The notes under the pieces: model-generated
The model's input: the letters and a program-made list of their open reading frames with translations, nothing else
Database searches by the model: none
What the model was told of the DNA's origin: nothing
Made by a program: the position numbers and the translations under genes
From: Uranotaenia lowii
Taxonomy: Eukaryota; Arthropoda; Insecta; Diptera; Culicidae
NCBI RefSeq assembly: GCF_029784155.1
Contig: NW_026598423.1
Location: 62,001-126,000 of the forward strand
Direction of reading: 5' to 3'
DNA: 64,000 nucleotides
Shown: positions 45,205-55,493 of the stretch, in pieces
How positions within the stretch are numbered: the stretch's first letter is position 1
Layout: each line of letters opens with the position of its first letter

Positions 45205-47390
45205 AAGTGAAGTTCACAATAGAGCAAGAAGTGGATGGCAAAATCAAGTTTTTGGACATGATCGTATGACGCACAGTGGGCCAGGAACCACACTTTTGCG
45301 GTCAAAATTGACTGCAGGCCAGAGGCTTCGTTGTAGCTCATTGGTGTCTTCGACAAAGTTACTCGGCTATATTTGCGCTATCTATTGATGGATTTGAATT
45401 AGTTCTATTTTTCTCCGCAAGGTGGCGCCAAAATCTAACTTTTTACAGAAGCAAGATACAGGCATGGTTTCTTCTACAAAGTTGTTCATTACACCTTTTA
45501 CATCAACTTTGTAGAACATTGTTAAGCTCTTTGTTGTGTACTTAACTTGCAAAAATAATAATTTAAGGAAACCTTGCAAAAAAAATGGTTTTTTTCACCT
45601 ATTTTTGTGTTTAGCTATACAATACCTCAAATTTCCACAGTATTCGATTGGAATAGACTTAAATGAGATATTCTAGTGGAAAACTTATTCGTTTCGCCGA
45701 TTTTTTCTGTCAAAATTGCAAAAAATTGGTTAAAATTATACATTTTTCAAATTGCAATAACTTGCTTGCGAGCAGTTTGGCGCACCTCATTTTTCGAGAA
45801 GTGACAGCTGTGACTATGATCTAAATGCATGTAAAAAATGTCGGTGGGTTCTCGTGGGTTCCTTGCCAAATGATTTAATAAAGTTGGTAGATTTTTAATA
45901 CAAATCAACGTATTTTAAGACCTTTTTCAAAGAAAACATCCACATTACTCGTTGAAAAGTCGAATTTTCGTCGTTTTATTATTGCTTTAGTCCATTGCAA
46001 AAACTTCAGACATGCTAGCTTTATATTTCAACAATCACTCTGCAAAATTTCAATAAAAAATATAGCGTAGTTTCTGAGATATTGCAGTTTGAATGAGAAA
46101 AGTCCAAAAAGTCCGATTTTCGTAGAATTACTGTTTCTCAGACCACAAAAACTCCAGAAAGCTCAAATTTTGTGATATTATAGTGTGATAGTTGATGTAT
46201 CTAACGCAGAAAATTTGATCAAAAAATATCAGCAGAGTAAAAAGTTATGGAAGTTCAAAGTCGAAGTGACAGTGCGCGTGCTTCCAATTTCTATACAATT
46301 ATGAACGGTACTGTATGTTGATTTGTATTGGAAATCTACCAACTTTATTAAATCATTTGGCAAGGAACCCACGAGAACCCACCGACATTTTTTACATGCA
46401 TTTAGATCATAATCACAGCTGTCACTTCTCGAAAAATGAGGTGCGCCAAACTGCTCGCAAGCAAGTTATTGCAATTTGAAAAATGTATAATTTTAACCAA
46501 TTTTTTGCAATTTTGACAGAAAAAATCGGCGAAACGAATAAGTTTTCCACTAGAATATCTCATTTAAGTCTATTCCAATCGAATACTGTGGAAATTTGAG
46601 GTATTGTATAGCTAAACACAAAAATAGGTGAAAAAAACCATTTTTTTTGCAAGGTTTCCTTAAATTATTATTTTTGCATGTTAAGTACACAACATAGAGC
46701 TTAACAATGTTCTACAAAGTTGATGTTAAAGGTATAATGAACAACTTTGTAGAAGAAACCATGCCTGTATCTTGCTTCTGTAAAAAGTTAGATTTTGGCG
46801 CCACCTTGCGGAGAAAAATAGAACTAATTCAAATCCATCAATAGATAGCGCAAATATAGCCGAGTAACTTTGTCGAAGACACCAATGAGCTACAACGAAG
46901 CCTCTGGCCTGCAGTCAATTTTGACCGCAAAAGTGTGGTTCCTGGCCCACTGTGCGACGTGAAGAGGACGGCTTGACGACAGAGTGGTTTCCGACGGATG
47001 AGAACGGACGATACCTGGACTTTGGATCGGTGAGCCCTTTTTCACACAAAGTAAACACTATAGTCGCATTAGTTGATAGAGCGTTGAAATTGACAAATGT
47101 AAACTATGGGGAAAGAACACTTAAAACTGTAAAAAAACATTCTAAACATAAATAACTATCCCGAACAACTTGTAGCAAAAATTGTAAAAGAGAGAACGCA
47201 TAGAATGTACAACAGTTTAAGTGATGAAAAAATCGAATAAGCCAAAAACTTTATAACAATACCGTATTGCGCAGGTGAAGGGGAAAAACTAGCTCGATAT
47301 TTTAAGCAATATGACATCAACGTTGCCTTTAAGTCCTTAGACAAAGTTGAAAACACAATTTTTACAAAAACTAAAGATAAAATTTCGAAG
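45205..47390 (+). pseudogene. PLE reverse transcriptase, C-terminal remnant (split)
   Basis: Part 1 (45,205-45,270) encodes KFTIEQEVDGKIKFLDMIV and part 2 (from 46,957) encodes REEDGLTTEWFPTDENG, then RYLDFGSVSPFSHK and later FITIPYCAGEGEKLARYF. These match the RT thumb/linker region of Penelope-like elements. Joining the parts across the inserted palindrome, with one copy of GAC removed, keeps the frame, with a TGA in place of an expected Trp at the junction. Further stops occur at 47,153 and about 47,238. The catalytic palm is missing, so the copy is dead. Confidence 0.85.
45271..46955. mobile_element. 1,685-bp near-perfect palindromic element nested in the PLE
   Basis: The termini GCACAGTGGGCCAGGAACCA and its exact complement bound arms of about 640 bp with only scattered differences, and a spacer of about 400 bp. 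GAC flanks both ends (45,268-45,270 and 46,956-46,958), giving a probable 3-bp target duplication supported by restoration of the PLE frame. The interior encodes nothing. Arm identity suggests recent insertion or ongoing arm homogenisation. Superfamily uncertain: 3-bp duplications occur in CACTA and PIF/Harbinger types. Confidence 0.88.
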
Positions 47391-47797
47391 AAAAAAATAC
47401 AGCAAATGTAGTTTATGACATAAAATGTGGAGAATGTAAACAATATTATATTGGCGAAACAAGTCAGTTTTTGCATAAAAGATAAGAGCAACATAGAAAC
47501 GACGTTAAGAACAAAAAGGTTGGAGGATCTGGACTAGCCCAACATAGCATAGAATATGGTCATATATTTGGCTTTAAAAACACGAATATTCTTGAAAAAG
47601 TCTCAAAATATAACACAAGAATTTGTGCAGAAATGTTCCACATTAAAATTAGGGACGACAACGATGTTGTCAATAAACAGAAGGACTCTATAAATTTTAT
47701 GTCCATTTTACCTAAGATCAAAACACTGACAAACAAATGTAAACATAACATCAAAAGTAAACAAATAACTACAAACAGTAGTACAGACGATCGCTAG
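47391..47797 (+). pseudogene. GIY-YIG endonuclease domain of the PLE
   Basis: Reading in the frame after an A-run frameshift at about 47,388-47,398 gives NTANVVYDIKCGECKQYYIG, then ETSQFLHKR, a TAA at about 47,484, EQHRNDVKN, GLAQHSIEYGH and RICAEMFHIK. These are the GIY-YIG hallmarks: the Y/YIG segment preceded by a Cys-x2-Cys pair typical of PLEs, the conserved Arg, the His and the metal-binding Glu in AEMFHIK. In PLEs this domain nicks the target for insertion. One stop and one frameshift disable it. The coding strand is plus; minus-strand frames over it are shadows. Confidence 0.88.
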
Positions 47798-47861
47798 ATT
47801 AAGTAAGTTTAAAATAGTATTGTAAAATGGTATATTTTGGAAAAATAAATTTTTCATGCAG

Positions 47862-47912
47862 GGTCCGCTGAAGAGGAGTGAAACGCCAAAAGTAGCTCGA
47901 AACGTCCGGACC
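47862..47912 (+). ncRNA. Hammerhead-ribozyme motif in the PLE 3' pLTR
   Basis: In order: GGTCCG (stem I 5'), CTGAAGA (core, fits CUGANGA), a variable stem-II segment opening with G and closing with C, CGAAAC (core GAAA), GTC (cleavage triplet) and CGGACC (stem I 3', perfect 6-bp complement). Stem III would be just AC/GT, matching the minimal stem III described for PLE hammerheads, which are thought to work as dimers. Stem II beyond the first G-C and a G-U pair is poorly paired, so activity is doubtful in this copy. PLE pLTRs are known to encode such ribozymes. Confidence 0.7.
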
Positions 47913-47971
47913 AACTAGCAAGTAATTTTGTAGTTATTTATTCACCGGAAAAAGTCGATAATAAAAACAAA
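47862..47971 (+). repeat. 3' pLTR of the PLE
   Basis: Matches the inverted copy at 45,088-45,182 over most of its length, including AGTTATTTATTC and AAAAAGTCGATAATAAAAAC. It begins with the hammerhead segment and ends at the 13-bp target duplication. Confidence 0.8.
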
Positions 47972-47984
47972 CATTTCAATATAA

Positions 47985-48402
47985 CCATTTAACCAATTTT
48001 AGACAGCTTAGTCATAATTTGCTTCCAGATCAAAGCTATAAATCATTCATTCATTAATTCTTCTAATTTTTTTTCCAGTGTGGAAATTTTTAAATTCATG
48101 CCATAAATAAAGATTTCTAACGATCGAAAGATCAAATGATGATAAGCCAAAATTTTACAGTAAACCTATCCGAGAAAATCCAATCCCATTTATCGACTCA
48201 GGAAACCGCTTCGAAAAGTAATTAAATAAATGCCGAAATTACCATTAAATTAACGTCTTGTGGAACATGATGCCCCCGACCGGATGTACCCGAAATTGAA
48301 ACCTGTTGGATCTAACTAATTATCGCCGATAGGCTGACGGAGTTCCCTTTTGCCATGAGCACCATACTGAGGCCGAGTTCAGTTGAACTTTTAAGAGGTA
48401 GT
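47985..48402. other. Low-copy spacer, nothing recognised
   Basis: The right part (about 48,260-48,390) is less AT-rich. No gene was recognised. Confidence 0.4.
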
Positions 48403-48406
48403 TTAA

Positions 48407-49324
48407 CCCTTTCCTTCCCACGTGGTTTTTTATGTATAAAAAATAGAAATATTGATTTACAGCTAAAGTTCTAGAACAAAAGATGCATAATTTAGGCCTA
48501 CTTTAATGATCCATTTGATAAATTTGGGTTTTGAGGTGGATCATATGTGCTCCATTGGGAAGATAACAACACATAAGGTGCAAATGAAAAACAGGAAATA
48601 ATTGCAAAAAAAAAACATGGAATGTCATCACTTCATTGATCACAAACAAAAACGATCCTATTTGATAAAAAACTTCTTTGATATACGCATCCCTCGAAAG
48701 TCTATTTATTGAAATATTTGAAATTTTCATTTTTGCCTTGAACAATTGGCCGCCATGACACTTTGCGCAAGGAAAACAAAACATGCCTTTTTTCGAGAAA
48801 ATCACAAACTTATACAAATATTTTGAGACATGTGGTCATTTAAGCAGATGAAATAACTATCCTGAAGCGATTTTTTTTGTTGACGAAGTGATTTTCTTGA
48901 GTATTGATAAGAAGCCTCACAAGAAGAAAAGTACGTTTTGTTCCCAGTGTATCACCAGTGATCCACTTTACTTACTCAAAAATTTATATGTTTAGTTGAA
49001 ATCTAAGTAAACCATCATTTGATTCTGCTTGCATAAGCAACCTTCTGCACGTCAGTATTTTTATTTGAAGGAAATTATAAAAACTTGTCAAGTTATTGAA
49101 CAACAAATGACGACTTGATTTAAATTCGAAAAAAATCCGACTTTTTTGCAGCTTTTGATCTGCCAAACAAAACCTAGCGAACCGATTTTCTTCAAAATTC
49201 ATGCGTTGTTTCTTCACTCATATCTACACATTCGGTGAAAAAATGGTGTTGATCCAAGGCGCCCAGTTCAAATGCGAGCTGTGCAAAGTTGTGGATCACC
49301 TGTGCTACCATGGGAAGGAAAGGG
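48407..49324. mobile_element. piggyBac-type MITE, second family
   Basis: The ends CCCTTTCCTTCCCA and TGGGAAGGAAAGGG are perfect inverted repeats flanked by TTAA (48,403-48,406 and 49,325-49,328). TTAA plus CCC/GGG ends are the canonical piggyBac arrangement. The 918-bp interior has no transposase; a minus-strand frame (48,503-48,817) shows no known motif. Near the right end the sequence is GC-richer (GTGGATCACCTGTGCTACCA). Confidence 0.88.
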
Positions 49325-49328
49325 TTAA

Positions 49329-49719
49329 GCAGAGGAAAGATGTTGAATTCTTTTGTTCGACTTTGTGAGTTATCCAGTTGTAAAGTTCGAAGATGATGTT
49401 CTAATTTGTTTTGGCTTTCTTCTTACGTTCTTTACGCAGATTGACTTCGGAGTACAGAATTCAACTCCGATAATATCAAAGTTTAATGTTTTGTTGAAAG
49501 ATGCACACATTTTTGGTCAATAGTAATTCTTAAGACATTTGACTTAAATTTGAAAAAAAAATTCAAATGTTTTATGGCTTGTTCTTATGGGACCTCAAAT
49601 GACAAGTGAAAGGACCATAAAAAATGTCTGGCGATAATTTTGTGGGAATCTGAAGTGAAAACGAAATTAATTAGCCAATATTGAGCGCAAGTTTTTTTTC
49701 CTCACTCAATCTCTCTCGC
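49329..49719. other. Spacer, nothing recognised
   Basis: AT-rich interval between the MITE and a GC-richer island; nothing was recognised. Confidence 0.4.
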
Positions 49720-50242
49720 TTTGTTAAGGTTTGGCATGTTTGACTTTTCTAGTCTGGTGCCTCTTCAGCAAGTTCCTAGCAGTCCCACAAAGTTTTCGGT
49801 TTCCGCCGGTTCGAACGAAAGTAAAAGATCATCTCGGATCGAAGCTCCAAACCAACAAATAACGCACGGTCGGTCGAGGGAATCTGTGCTTGCTAACAAC
49901 AAAGCTGGAAACGCGAACGAAACAGAGCAGCTCCCAAATGGCATCGAAAGTTTGAGAAACGAAAAAAAGCAAATCGAAAATAATTTCGGGCTGGGAATTG
50001 TGTGTGCGATTTCTTTCTTTTTTTACAAGCGTCCCCTTGAGGCCGGGTGCCGGTCGATTTGTAGTGAAGGTTGAGCATCTAACATCACATATTGCTTGGT
50101 GTAATCAGCCAAACGAATTGTAAATTGAACACGTTTTTGAAACGAAAGTGATTTTTTTAAAGTAATGTAAGTGAATTATAAATTATTAAACCAGGTGAAC
50201 CCTTGGAAGAAAGATTTTACGGCGAAAATGTGGAAGGTACGT
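49720..50242 (+). other. Candidate host first exon with ATG and consensus donor
   Basis: A GC-richer stretch (49,720-50,075) carries a plus-strand frame of 117 residues with no known motif. It is followed by GGCGAAAATGTGGAAG directly joined to a perfect splice donor, GTACGT, at 50,237. The ATG at 50,228 sits in a good insect initiation context (GAAAATG), giving a possible three-codon coding start (M-W-K) before the intron. The next exon was not recognised. This rests on splice and start consensus only; a chance match is possible. Confidence 0.35.
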
Positions 50243-50771
50243 TTATTTGTTTATCTGTTTTTTACCAAATAGCTCATCATATCTACTAACATGATACCTA
50301 CATTATTAGCGAATGTGATACGACGGTAGATATTCAATAACGAAACGTATATTTACTAAGACTGTTTCTCCTATTTCGAATTTATTAAAAAAAAATATAC
50401 GAAATTTCAGCCGGATTTGAAATTATATATCTAAGACATTGGATCTAACAACAAACAGTCAACAATTTTTCAAGAAATCCATTTATTGGAATCAGAGCTG
50501 TATTTTCTCTTTTATTTTTATCGTTGTGAATTTAGCTACAAAAATGTGATTTTAGAGTGCTGCTTTCTGAAATCTTAATTGAAATTCAGATTTTTAATTT
50601 TTAAATTCTGATTTCTAAATTCCTTTGATGATTTTTCTTATGTTCTGATTTTTGATTTTTAATCCCGAATTACTAATTTCTGACATCTGAAATCTGGGGT
50701 TCCTAATATCTTATTTAAGATTTTTTATTTTTCTATTTAGGTTTTCTCATTTCTTGTTGCTGAACTCTGAT
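50243..50771. other. AT-rich spacer with degenerate ATTCTGA-type words
   Basis: From about 50,570 the sequence repeats TTTCTGATTT/AAATTCTGA-like words irregularly, similar to the degenerate edges of the 7-bp satellite. No gene was seen. Confidence 0.4.
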
Positions 50772-51087
50772 TTTGGTCTTTAGGAAGCAAAATACAGAAT
50801 TTTACAACGTGCCCGATGTTTCGGCCTTCGATTTTGGCCTTCTTCAAGGGATAATTTGCATTATACTTTATATGTTCCTGAGCGTATACTGTGTGAAGAG
50901 AATTTCTGTCGGATTTCTGTAAATTTCTGTGATATAAGTTAAAATCCGACAGAAATTCTCTTCACACAGTATACGCTCAGGAACATATACAGTATAATCC
51001 AAATTATCCCTTGAAGAAGGCCAAAATCAAAGGCCGAAACTTCGGGCACGTTATAAAATTTTGTATTTTACTTCCTAAAGACTGAAA
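50772..51087. repeat. Near-perfect hairpin carrying hammerhead-like cores in both arms
   Basis: The arms 50,772-50,917 and 50,943-51,087 are reverse complements with few mismatches (CAGTATACGCTCAGGAACAT facing ATGTTCCTGAGCGTATACTG). The loop is about 25 bp. Each arm reads TTGAAGAAGGCC, an A-rich loop, GGCCGAAAC, then (A/T)TC and GGG, resembling a hammerhead with stem II GGCC/GGCC. It may be a pair of inverted PLE-type terminal sequences. Confidence 0.8.
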
Positions 51088-53111
51088 TGCCAATTAGAAT
51101 CTTTATTTTCTAAACAATATCAGTCGTTAAAAACTACCAAAAAATAACTCTGATATCTAAATCCTGGATTTCTGAGTTCTATATTTGTTTCTAAATATTT
51201 ACTTTTGATTTTTAATCTCGATTCCTATATTATGAAACTCGAATTCTGTATTCTGAATCCTGCTCTTCAGCCATCCATAAAGATACTGCCGTTCTGATTT
51301 TGTCGAATATTCTTCCAAAAATCTAGTAAATAAAAGGCGCATAATTGTTGTTATGCGGAATGCAGAAAAAAAATCATCTAATCGATTACTTTGCGCCCTT
51401 TATTTCCTTTTATATGTTAGTATTTGATAGGTAAGTATAATATTAAATGCTTGAAAACAAAATTTCCAGTTTTTTGTTAAACAACACTAGAGATTCATCC
51501 CGGGAATTCCCGAATCCCGCAAAACGATTAAAAACTGGGTGGTTTAGACTCAAATATTTTTGTTTTCTTAATCATCAACATTATTTGAAACAATCTGTAA
51601 TCAGTAATCTGAAAATTTACGAGATTTGATGAATAACCTGAAGTCTTCAAACCAACTTCTAACCAAAGTGAAAAATTTTGCAGCAATAAGCAGTCAATTT
51701 GACATTAATTTATTTAATGTATTTGCATGATATTAAACCATTATATATTGCTTTATCCTCTAGTGCGTGAATTATAAAATAAGTTGAAAAAAATATTTAA
51801 GGTGGAAATAACTTTCTCTGATGTATGCAAAGGAAGTTTTTTTTTTAATTTTTTAAACTTTCTTTGCAATATTGTTTTGGATTTAATTACTGTTGATTGA
51901 TTTAATTGTAATGTTTTACAAATCTAGTAGTATAGTATTGGAATAATTTACGTTTCGAATGTAGAAAAGTATTAAAAATCCGATTTTTCAATTTTTCAGG
52001 TATCCTAAGAATTCCCGGGAACGTGAAAATGGACGGGAAATGGACCCTTTAGTTGGAAGTAACCGTTTACTAAGAAATTTATGGCTAAAACGAAGTTTTG
52101 ATTTTCTTTAAAAAAAAATAGATAATTAATAGTCACAATGTTTTTTTTTTGGGGTTTTCTATCTCTTCGTAATTGTTGAGGTGTAAAGAATGTTAAAATA
52201 CTTTTCAGTACAGATAAAAAAAATACTTTGATGTTTTTCCCAGAATCCTGGAAATTCGTTGAAATTTTAGTTAAAATCTTTGTTTTCAAAGTATCTTTAA
52301 TATGAATAATGTTTAACAACAAACCAATAAAATATTTTTCCACCTGAATTTCCCTGAACCTAAAGATTAAGTACAAATTATTTTATCATCCAAAAGTTAT
52401 CATTTATAAACTTCCTTATTATTGAAATCCTGTGAAAACAAATTAATTAAAATTTAGCTTTTTCAAGAACGCAATCATGAAATTCAGATTTAATTTTATA
52501 ATAGAAGTTTTCACTTGTTTTGTTTCTTTTTTGACAATTTTCACAATCTGAATTTTGCATTTTGAACCTGAATCTAAATTTTATTGCTCAATTTGAAATC
52601 GATTTCTTAATCTGAATTCCAAACAAAAATTTCCAATAATTTTGAACCGAAATGAGCATTTTATAACATAATCCTAAACCGGAAATCTTTTAAGTGAATT
52701 TTAAATCTTTAATATTCTGTATGAATTTTTTCTTCAATCATTTATTCGTTATTCAACTAGTGAATCTGAATGAAAATTCCAAACTATGAAACACTAATAT
52801 TTTAATTTTGGTTCACCTTTATGGAACTTTTTTAAATTTCCATCCTGCAGAAGAGAAATAGAATTAAGAGTAAAAATTTCAAATCCAAATCTTAAAAACG
52901 ATTTGTAATTTTAAATATTTTCTTTCAATATGATGGACATGGAAAATAAAACTAATTTTAGTTTCAAATGGAAAACTAAGACTCGAATCAGAATTTTGTT
53001 CCAATTATGAACCGAAATGAAAATCAAGAATAATAAACTGGGTACAGACTCCAGAATCAGAGCATAGGCAACAAATTTTGATTTTTTTTAATTTGAACCG
53101 GAAATTATTTA
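51088..53111. other. AT-rich spacer, nothing recognised
   Basis: No gene was seen. 51,150-51,270 and 52,540-53,060 again show irregular repetition of ATTCTGA/TTGAATC-like words. Frames such as 52,005-52,376 minus are of AT-driven composition. Confidence 0.45.
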
Positions 53112-53404
53112 AAGCTTGCCAAATATTGTTCCGCATCTATCCGGGTAGGGCAAATCCAGGCTGTTTTATCTTAAAACCTTGCCAAATCCGGGCAATATCC
53201 AAGCAAATTTGGGAATTCTTCAATTAAAATCGAGAAGGAAAAACACGAGAAATAGTTTTTATTTTTCATCGAAACACATCTGCCAGTTTATTTCTATAAC
53301 ATTTGCGCAAAATACATAATTGTGATCACGCAATTTGTATTTCTCTTAGATTTTGCAAATAAATTGCAAACTTTCGGGCAAAATCTGGGCAATCTGGTAA
53401 CCTC
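53112..53404. repeat. GTTGCCAG family, copy 2
   Basis: Bounded by CTTGCCAAATATTG and CAATCTGGTAAC, with internal repeats of CCGGGCAATATCC, CAAATCCAGG and GGCAAAATCTGGGCAAT. Related to 4,047-4,412. Confidence 0.5.
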
Positions 53405-54056
53405 AGTGAGTCTAATTTTATTATTCTTAATTCGTATTTATTATTCGAATGAAATTTAATGTTATGGACTATGTGCTGCACCCAAAATTCATGTACCAAC
53501 TTCATTTGTGAATTACTTTCAATAGCGTTTTTTCAAGAACAGTCTTTAAATATCTTTAAACAAATGAGGAATGTTTTGAAAAACTGTAGTAGAATTGTGA
53601 ATCTGGAATAGGATTTTGAGGCTCTGGCCTTAGTGAGATTGTTACTCTTGATTCTTTTTAATCGTTCATCAAAATTTGATAAAGAATTAAAAATTTTGAA
53701 TTTAGAAATGAAAATTTGCATGACATTGTTGGATTCATATGGGAGGAAGGAGGCGAGGGGGGGGCGATTTGATTTTGTCTGGGATTATAATAAGGATATT
53801 ATAGAAAAACAAACAATCAACGTTATACCGACTGAACTATGGCCGAAGTCTCGGAATGAACCTTTCGATGATTTAGCGGTTAGCGTTGTTAGGAGGTAAT
53901 CGCTGATTGGCAGAGGTATGGGTACGATTTTTATATCAGTACTGGGTGTTAAAATGAAGGCTTAAAAATATTCATCGACTGAGACTGGTTTGTTCAATTT
54001 TGTTTTATTTTTTACTATCTATACAATATTAAATCAAAAATAAATACAATGATTTA
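53405..54056. other. Spacer with an unrecognised 88-residue frame
   Basis: The plus frame 53,633-53,899 changes composition at about 53,740 (GGAGGCGAGGGGGGGGCGAT), after which residues such as TELWPKSRNEPFDDLAVSVV look less AT-driven. It matches nothing known to me and lacks support for being a gene. Confidence 0.25.
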
Positions 54057-54548
54057 GGGGAGATGAGGGCATAACGAGCACCCGGGGCATAATGAGCACT
54101 CCTTTTTTCTACATAAGTACGTATTTTCTTAAACAAACTTTCATAAGGACTTGTTTCGTACTACCCATAGTATTAATTTTTCACCAAAAAAGAAATATCC
54201 TTTTCATCTTTACAGAAATATTAAATAAAAACCAGCTAGGTTCTCAAGTGACGAAAATATTATAATTTTTGAGCACCATCAAATAAGCTTTTATGACCTT
54301 TAAATCATCTTGATCTGAAATGTATACACTGCAACACGATCTACACATTGTTTCTCAATTTTCAACATTTTTGATTTTTCACTTTAATCAATTTTAAAAC
54401 GCTTTTTTTACTTTAATTTGTTCACTTGAGGCGAACAGAGCACTTTCAATGAAGGCATAATAAGCATTTTCTACCGGGGAATCTAGCAGCGAATTCAACT
54501 CGATGAAGTCAACTGGATAATAGAGCTACAGCTTAGCTTGTTTCGTCT

Positions 54549-54617
54549 GTCGATTTGGCCTGTTGGTAAGCTGTCGGAGAGGTAATCAGTAGACTCGAGT
54601 TCGATTCTTGTTCGAGG
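54549..54617 (+). repeat. tRNA-like sequence in the left arm
   Basis: A box TTGGCCTGTTGGTAAG (54,555-54,570) and B box GAGTTCGATTC (54,597-54,607) are at tRNA-like spacing, with a GTCGGAGAGGTAATCAGTAG middle. A run of T's follows at 54,622, a possible Pol III terminator. A clear acceptor stem is lacking, so this is a tRNA-derived segment rather than a confirmed tRNA gene. Confidence 0.6.
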
Positions 54618-54835
54618 GGATTTTTTTTTGCACATACTATTCATGATTGATTTTTTTTTATTGTTACATTATACGGCTAACAGCATCGAAGCATCATCCG
54701 TTAAAAAAAAAACACTAGAAACATAATGAATTCTGCAAACAGACCTAGATTATTTTGTTATTGCTTTGTTTGATGAATCTACGCCTCACCGTTCAGTGCA
54801 ATCATGATCTTGAATGATAAATGGAAAAAAAAATC

Positions 54836-54906
54836 ACCTCGACCAGGAATCGAACTCGAGCCTACTGATTACCTCTCCGACATCTTACCAATAGGCCAAA
54901 TCGTCA
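54836..54906 (-). repeat. tRNA-like sequence in the right arm (inverted)
   Basis: The minus-strand A box TTTGGCCTATTGGTAAG (complement 54,884-54,900) and B box GAGTTCGATTC (complement 54,847-54,857) mirror the left arm with a few substitutions. Again T's follow on the minus strand (complement of the A-run near 54,823-54,832). Confidence 0.6.
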
Positions 54907-55256
54907 GACGTTACAAGTCAAGCTGTAGCTCTATTACTCAGTTGACTTCATCGAGTCGAATTTGCTGCTAGAATCCCTGGCAGAAAACGCTCATTATGCC
55001 TTCATTTATTGTGCTCATACTGCCTCGGGGGGTTTCTCATTATGCCTCTACAGTGACTGGTTTTTAGCTTTCGGCAAAAATTTTTAAAATGCATTTTTAA
55101 ACGTTTTTATCTGCTTTTTCAAGTTTCATCCAATTAGGCAATAGACTATTTGAGTGTCTGAACACGAAACAATGATGTAATTCACATATTACAGCTGTTC
55201 TCTATGGTTAAATAAGCGTTTTCCTTAAGGTGGCCATTATACCCCTATCTCCCCTA

Positions 55257-55493
55257 CTGTACGAGTTCGTTATATTCAGGAGACACGGTTTTAGAATGTC
55301 TTTTCGATGGCTTTTTGAGCTCTTTAAGTTTTGTAAGTAGGTTGTATCTATATTGACGGGACACTCGATTGCGTTTGTTGAATAGTTTTTCCAGCAGTAC
55401 GCAATGTCGATTCCAATGTGCTGCATCGATCGCTTTTGAAGAAATGCTATTCCAGTTGGGAATAGCCACCCAACTTTCTAGGACAAACAACAA
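55257..55493 (-). other. Possible decayed coding remnant, unrecognised
   Basis: A 79-residue minus frame ends at the TA target of the adjacent element. Its content (for example WNSISSKAIDAAHWNRHCVL and RQYRYNLLTKLKEL) is less AT-driven than typical noise frames here and has regular hydrophobic spacing, but no family was recognised. The sequence beyond the inserted element does not obviously continue it. Confidence 0.25.

Larger units (their letters stand above)
45057..47971 (+). mobile_element. Penelope-like element with inverted terminal pLTRs and 13-bp target duplication
   Basis: CATTTCAATATAA occurs at 45,044-45,056 and 47,972-47,984. Inside it on the left is a 31-bp unique extension (45,057-45,087), then a pLTR copy in inverted orientation (45,088-45,182), then the RT C-terminal region, a GIY-YIG domain and a direct pLTR at 47,862-47,971. 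A short single-sided extension and an inverted partial pLTR are known features of PLEs. The RT core is missing. A 1,685-bp palindromic element splits the coding region. Confidence 0.88.
54057..55254. mobile_element. TA-flanked inverted-repeat element carrying tRNA-like arms
   Basis: The ends GGGGAGATGAGGGCATAACG and its imperfect partner ATACCCCTATCTCCCC are flanked by TA (54,055-54,056 and 55,255-55,256). The inner arms 54,450-54,660 and 54,805-55,010 are inverted copies of each other. A GGCATAATGAGCAC motif recurs at the left end, the inner arms and the right arm. Each inner arm holds a tRNA-like sequence. The end motif and TA target resemble the MITE at 20,831-21,742. No transposase was seen. 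Confidence 0.85.

Noticed and set aside
47156..47914. Three minus-strand frames (112, 64 and 68 residues) with hydrophobic content
   Set aside because: They are antisense to the PLE RT tail and GIY-YIG domain, whose plus-strand motifs are unambiguous.
49721..50074. 117-residue frame as a complete protein-coding gene
   Set aside because: Composition is plausible, but there is no domain, and a minus frame (49,893-50,078) is open over part of it. Kept only as part of a candidate exon region.
54549..54617. Functional tRNA gene
   Set aside because: A and B boxes are good but no convincing acceptor stem was found, and the segment is duplicated in inverted form inside a mobile element.
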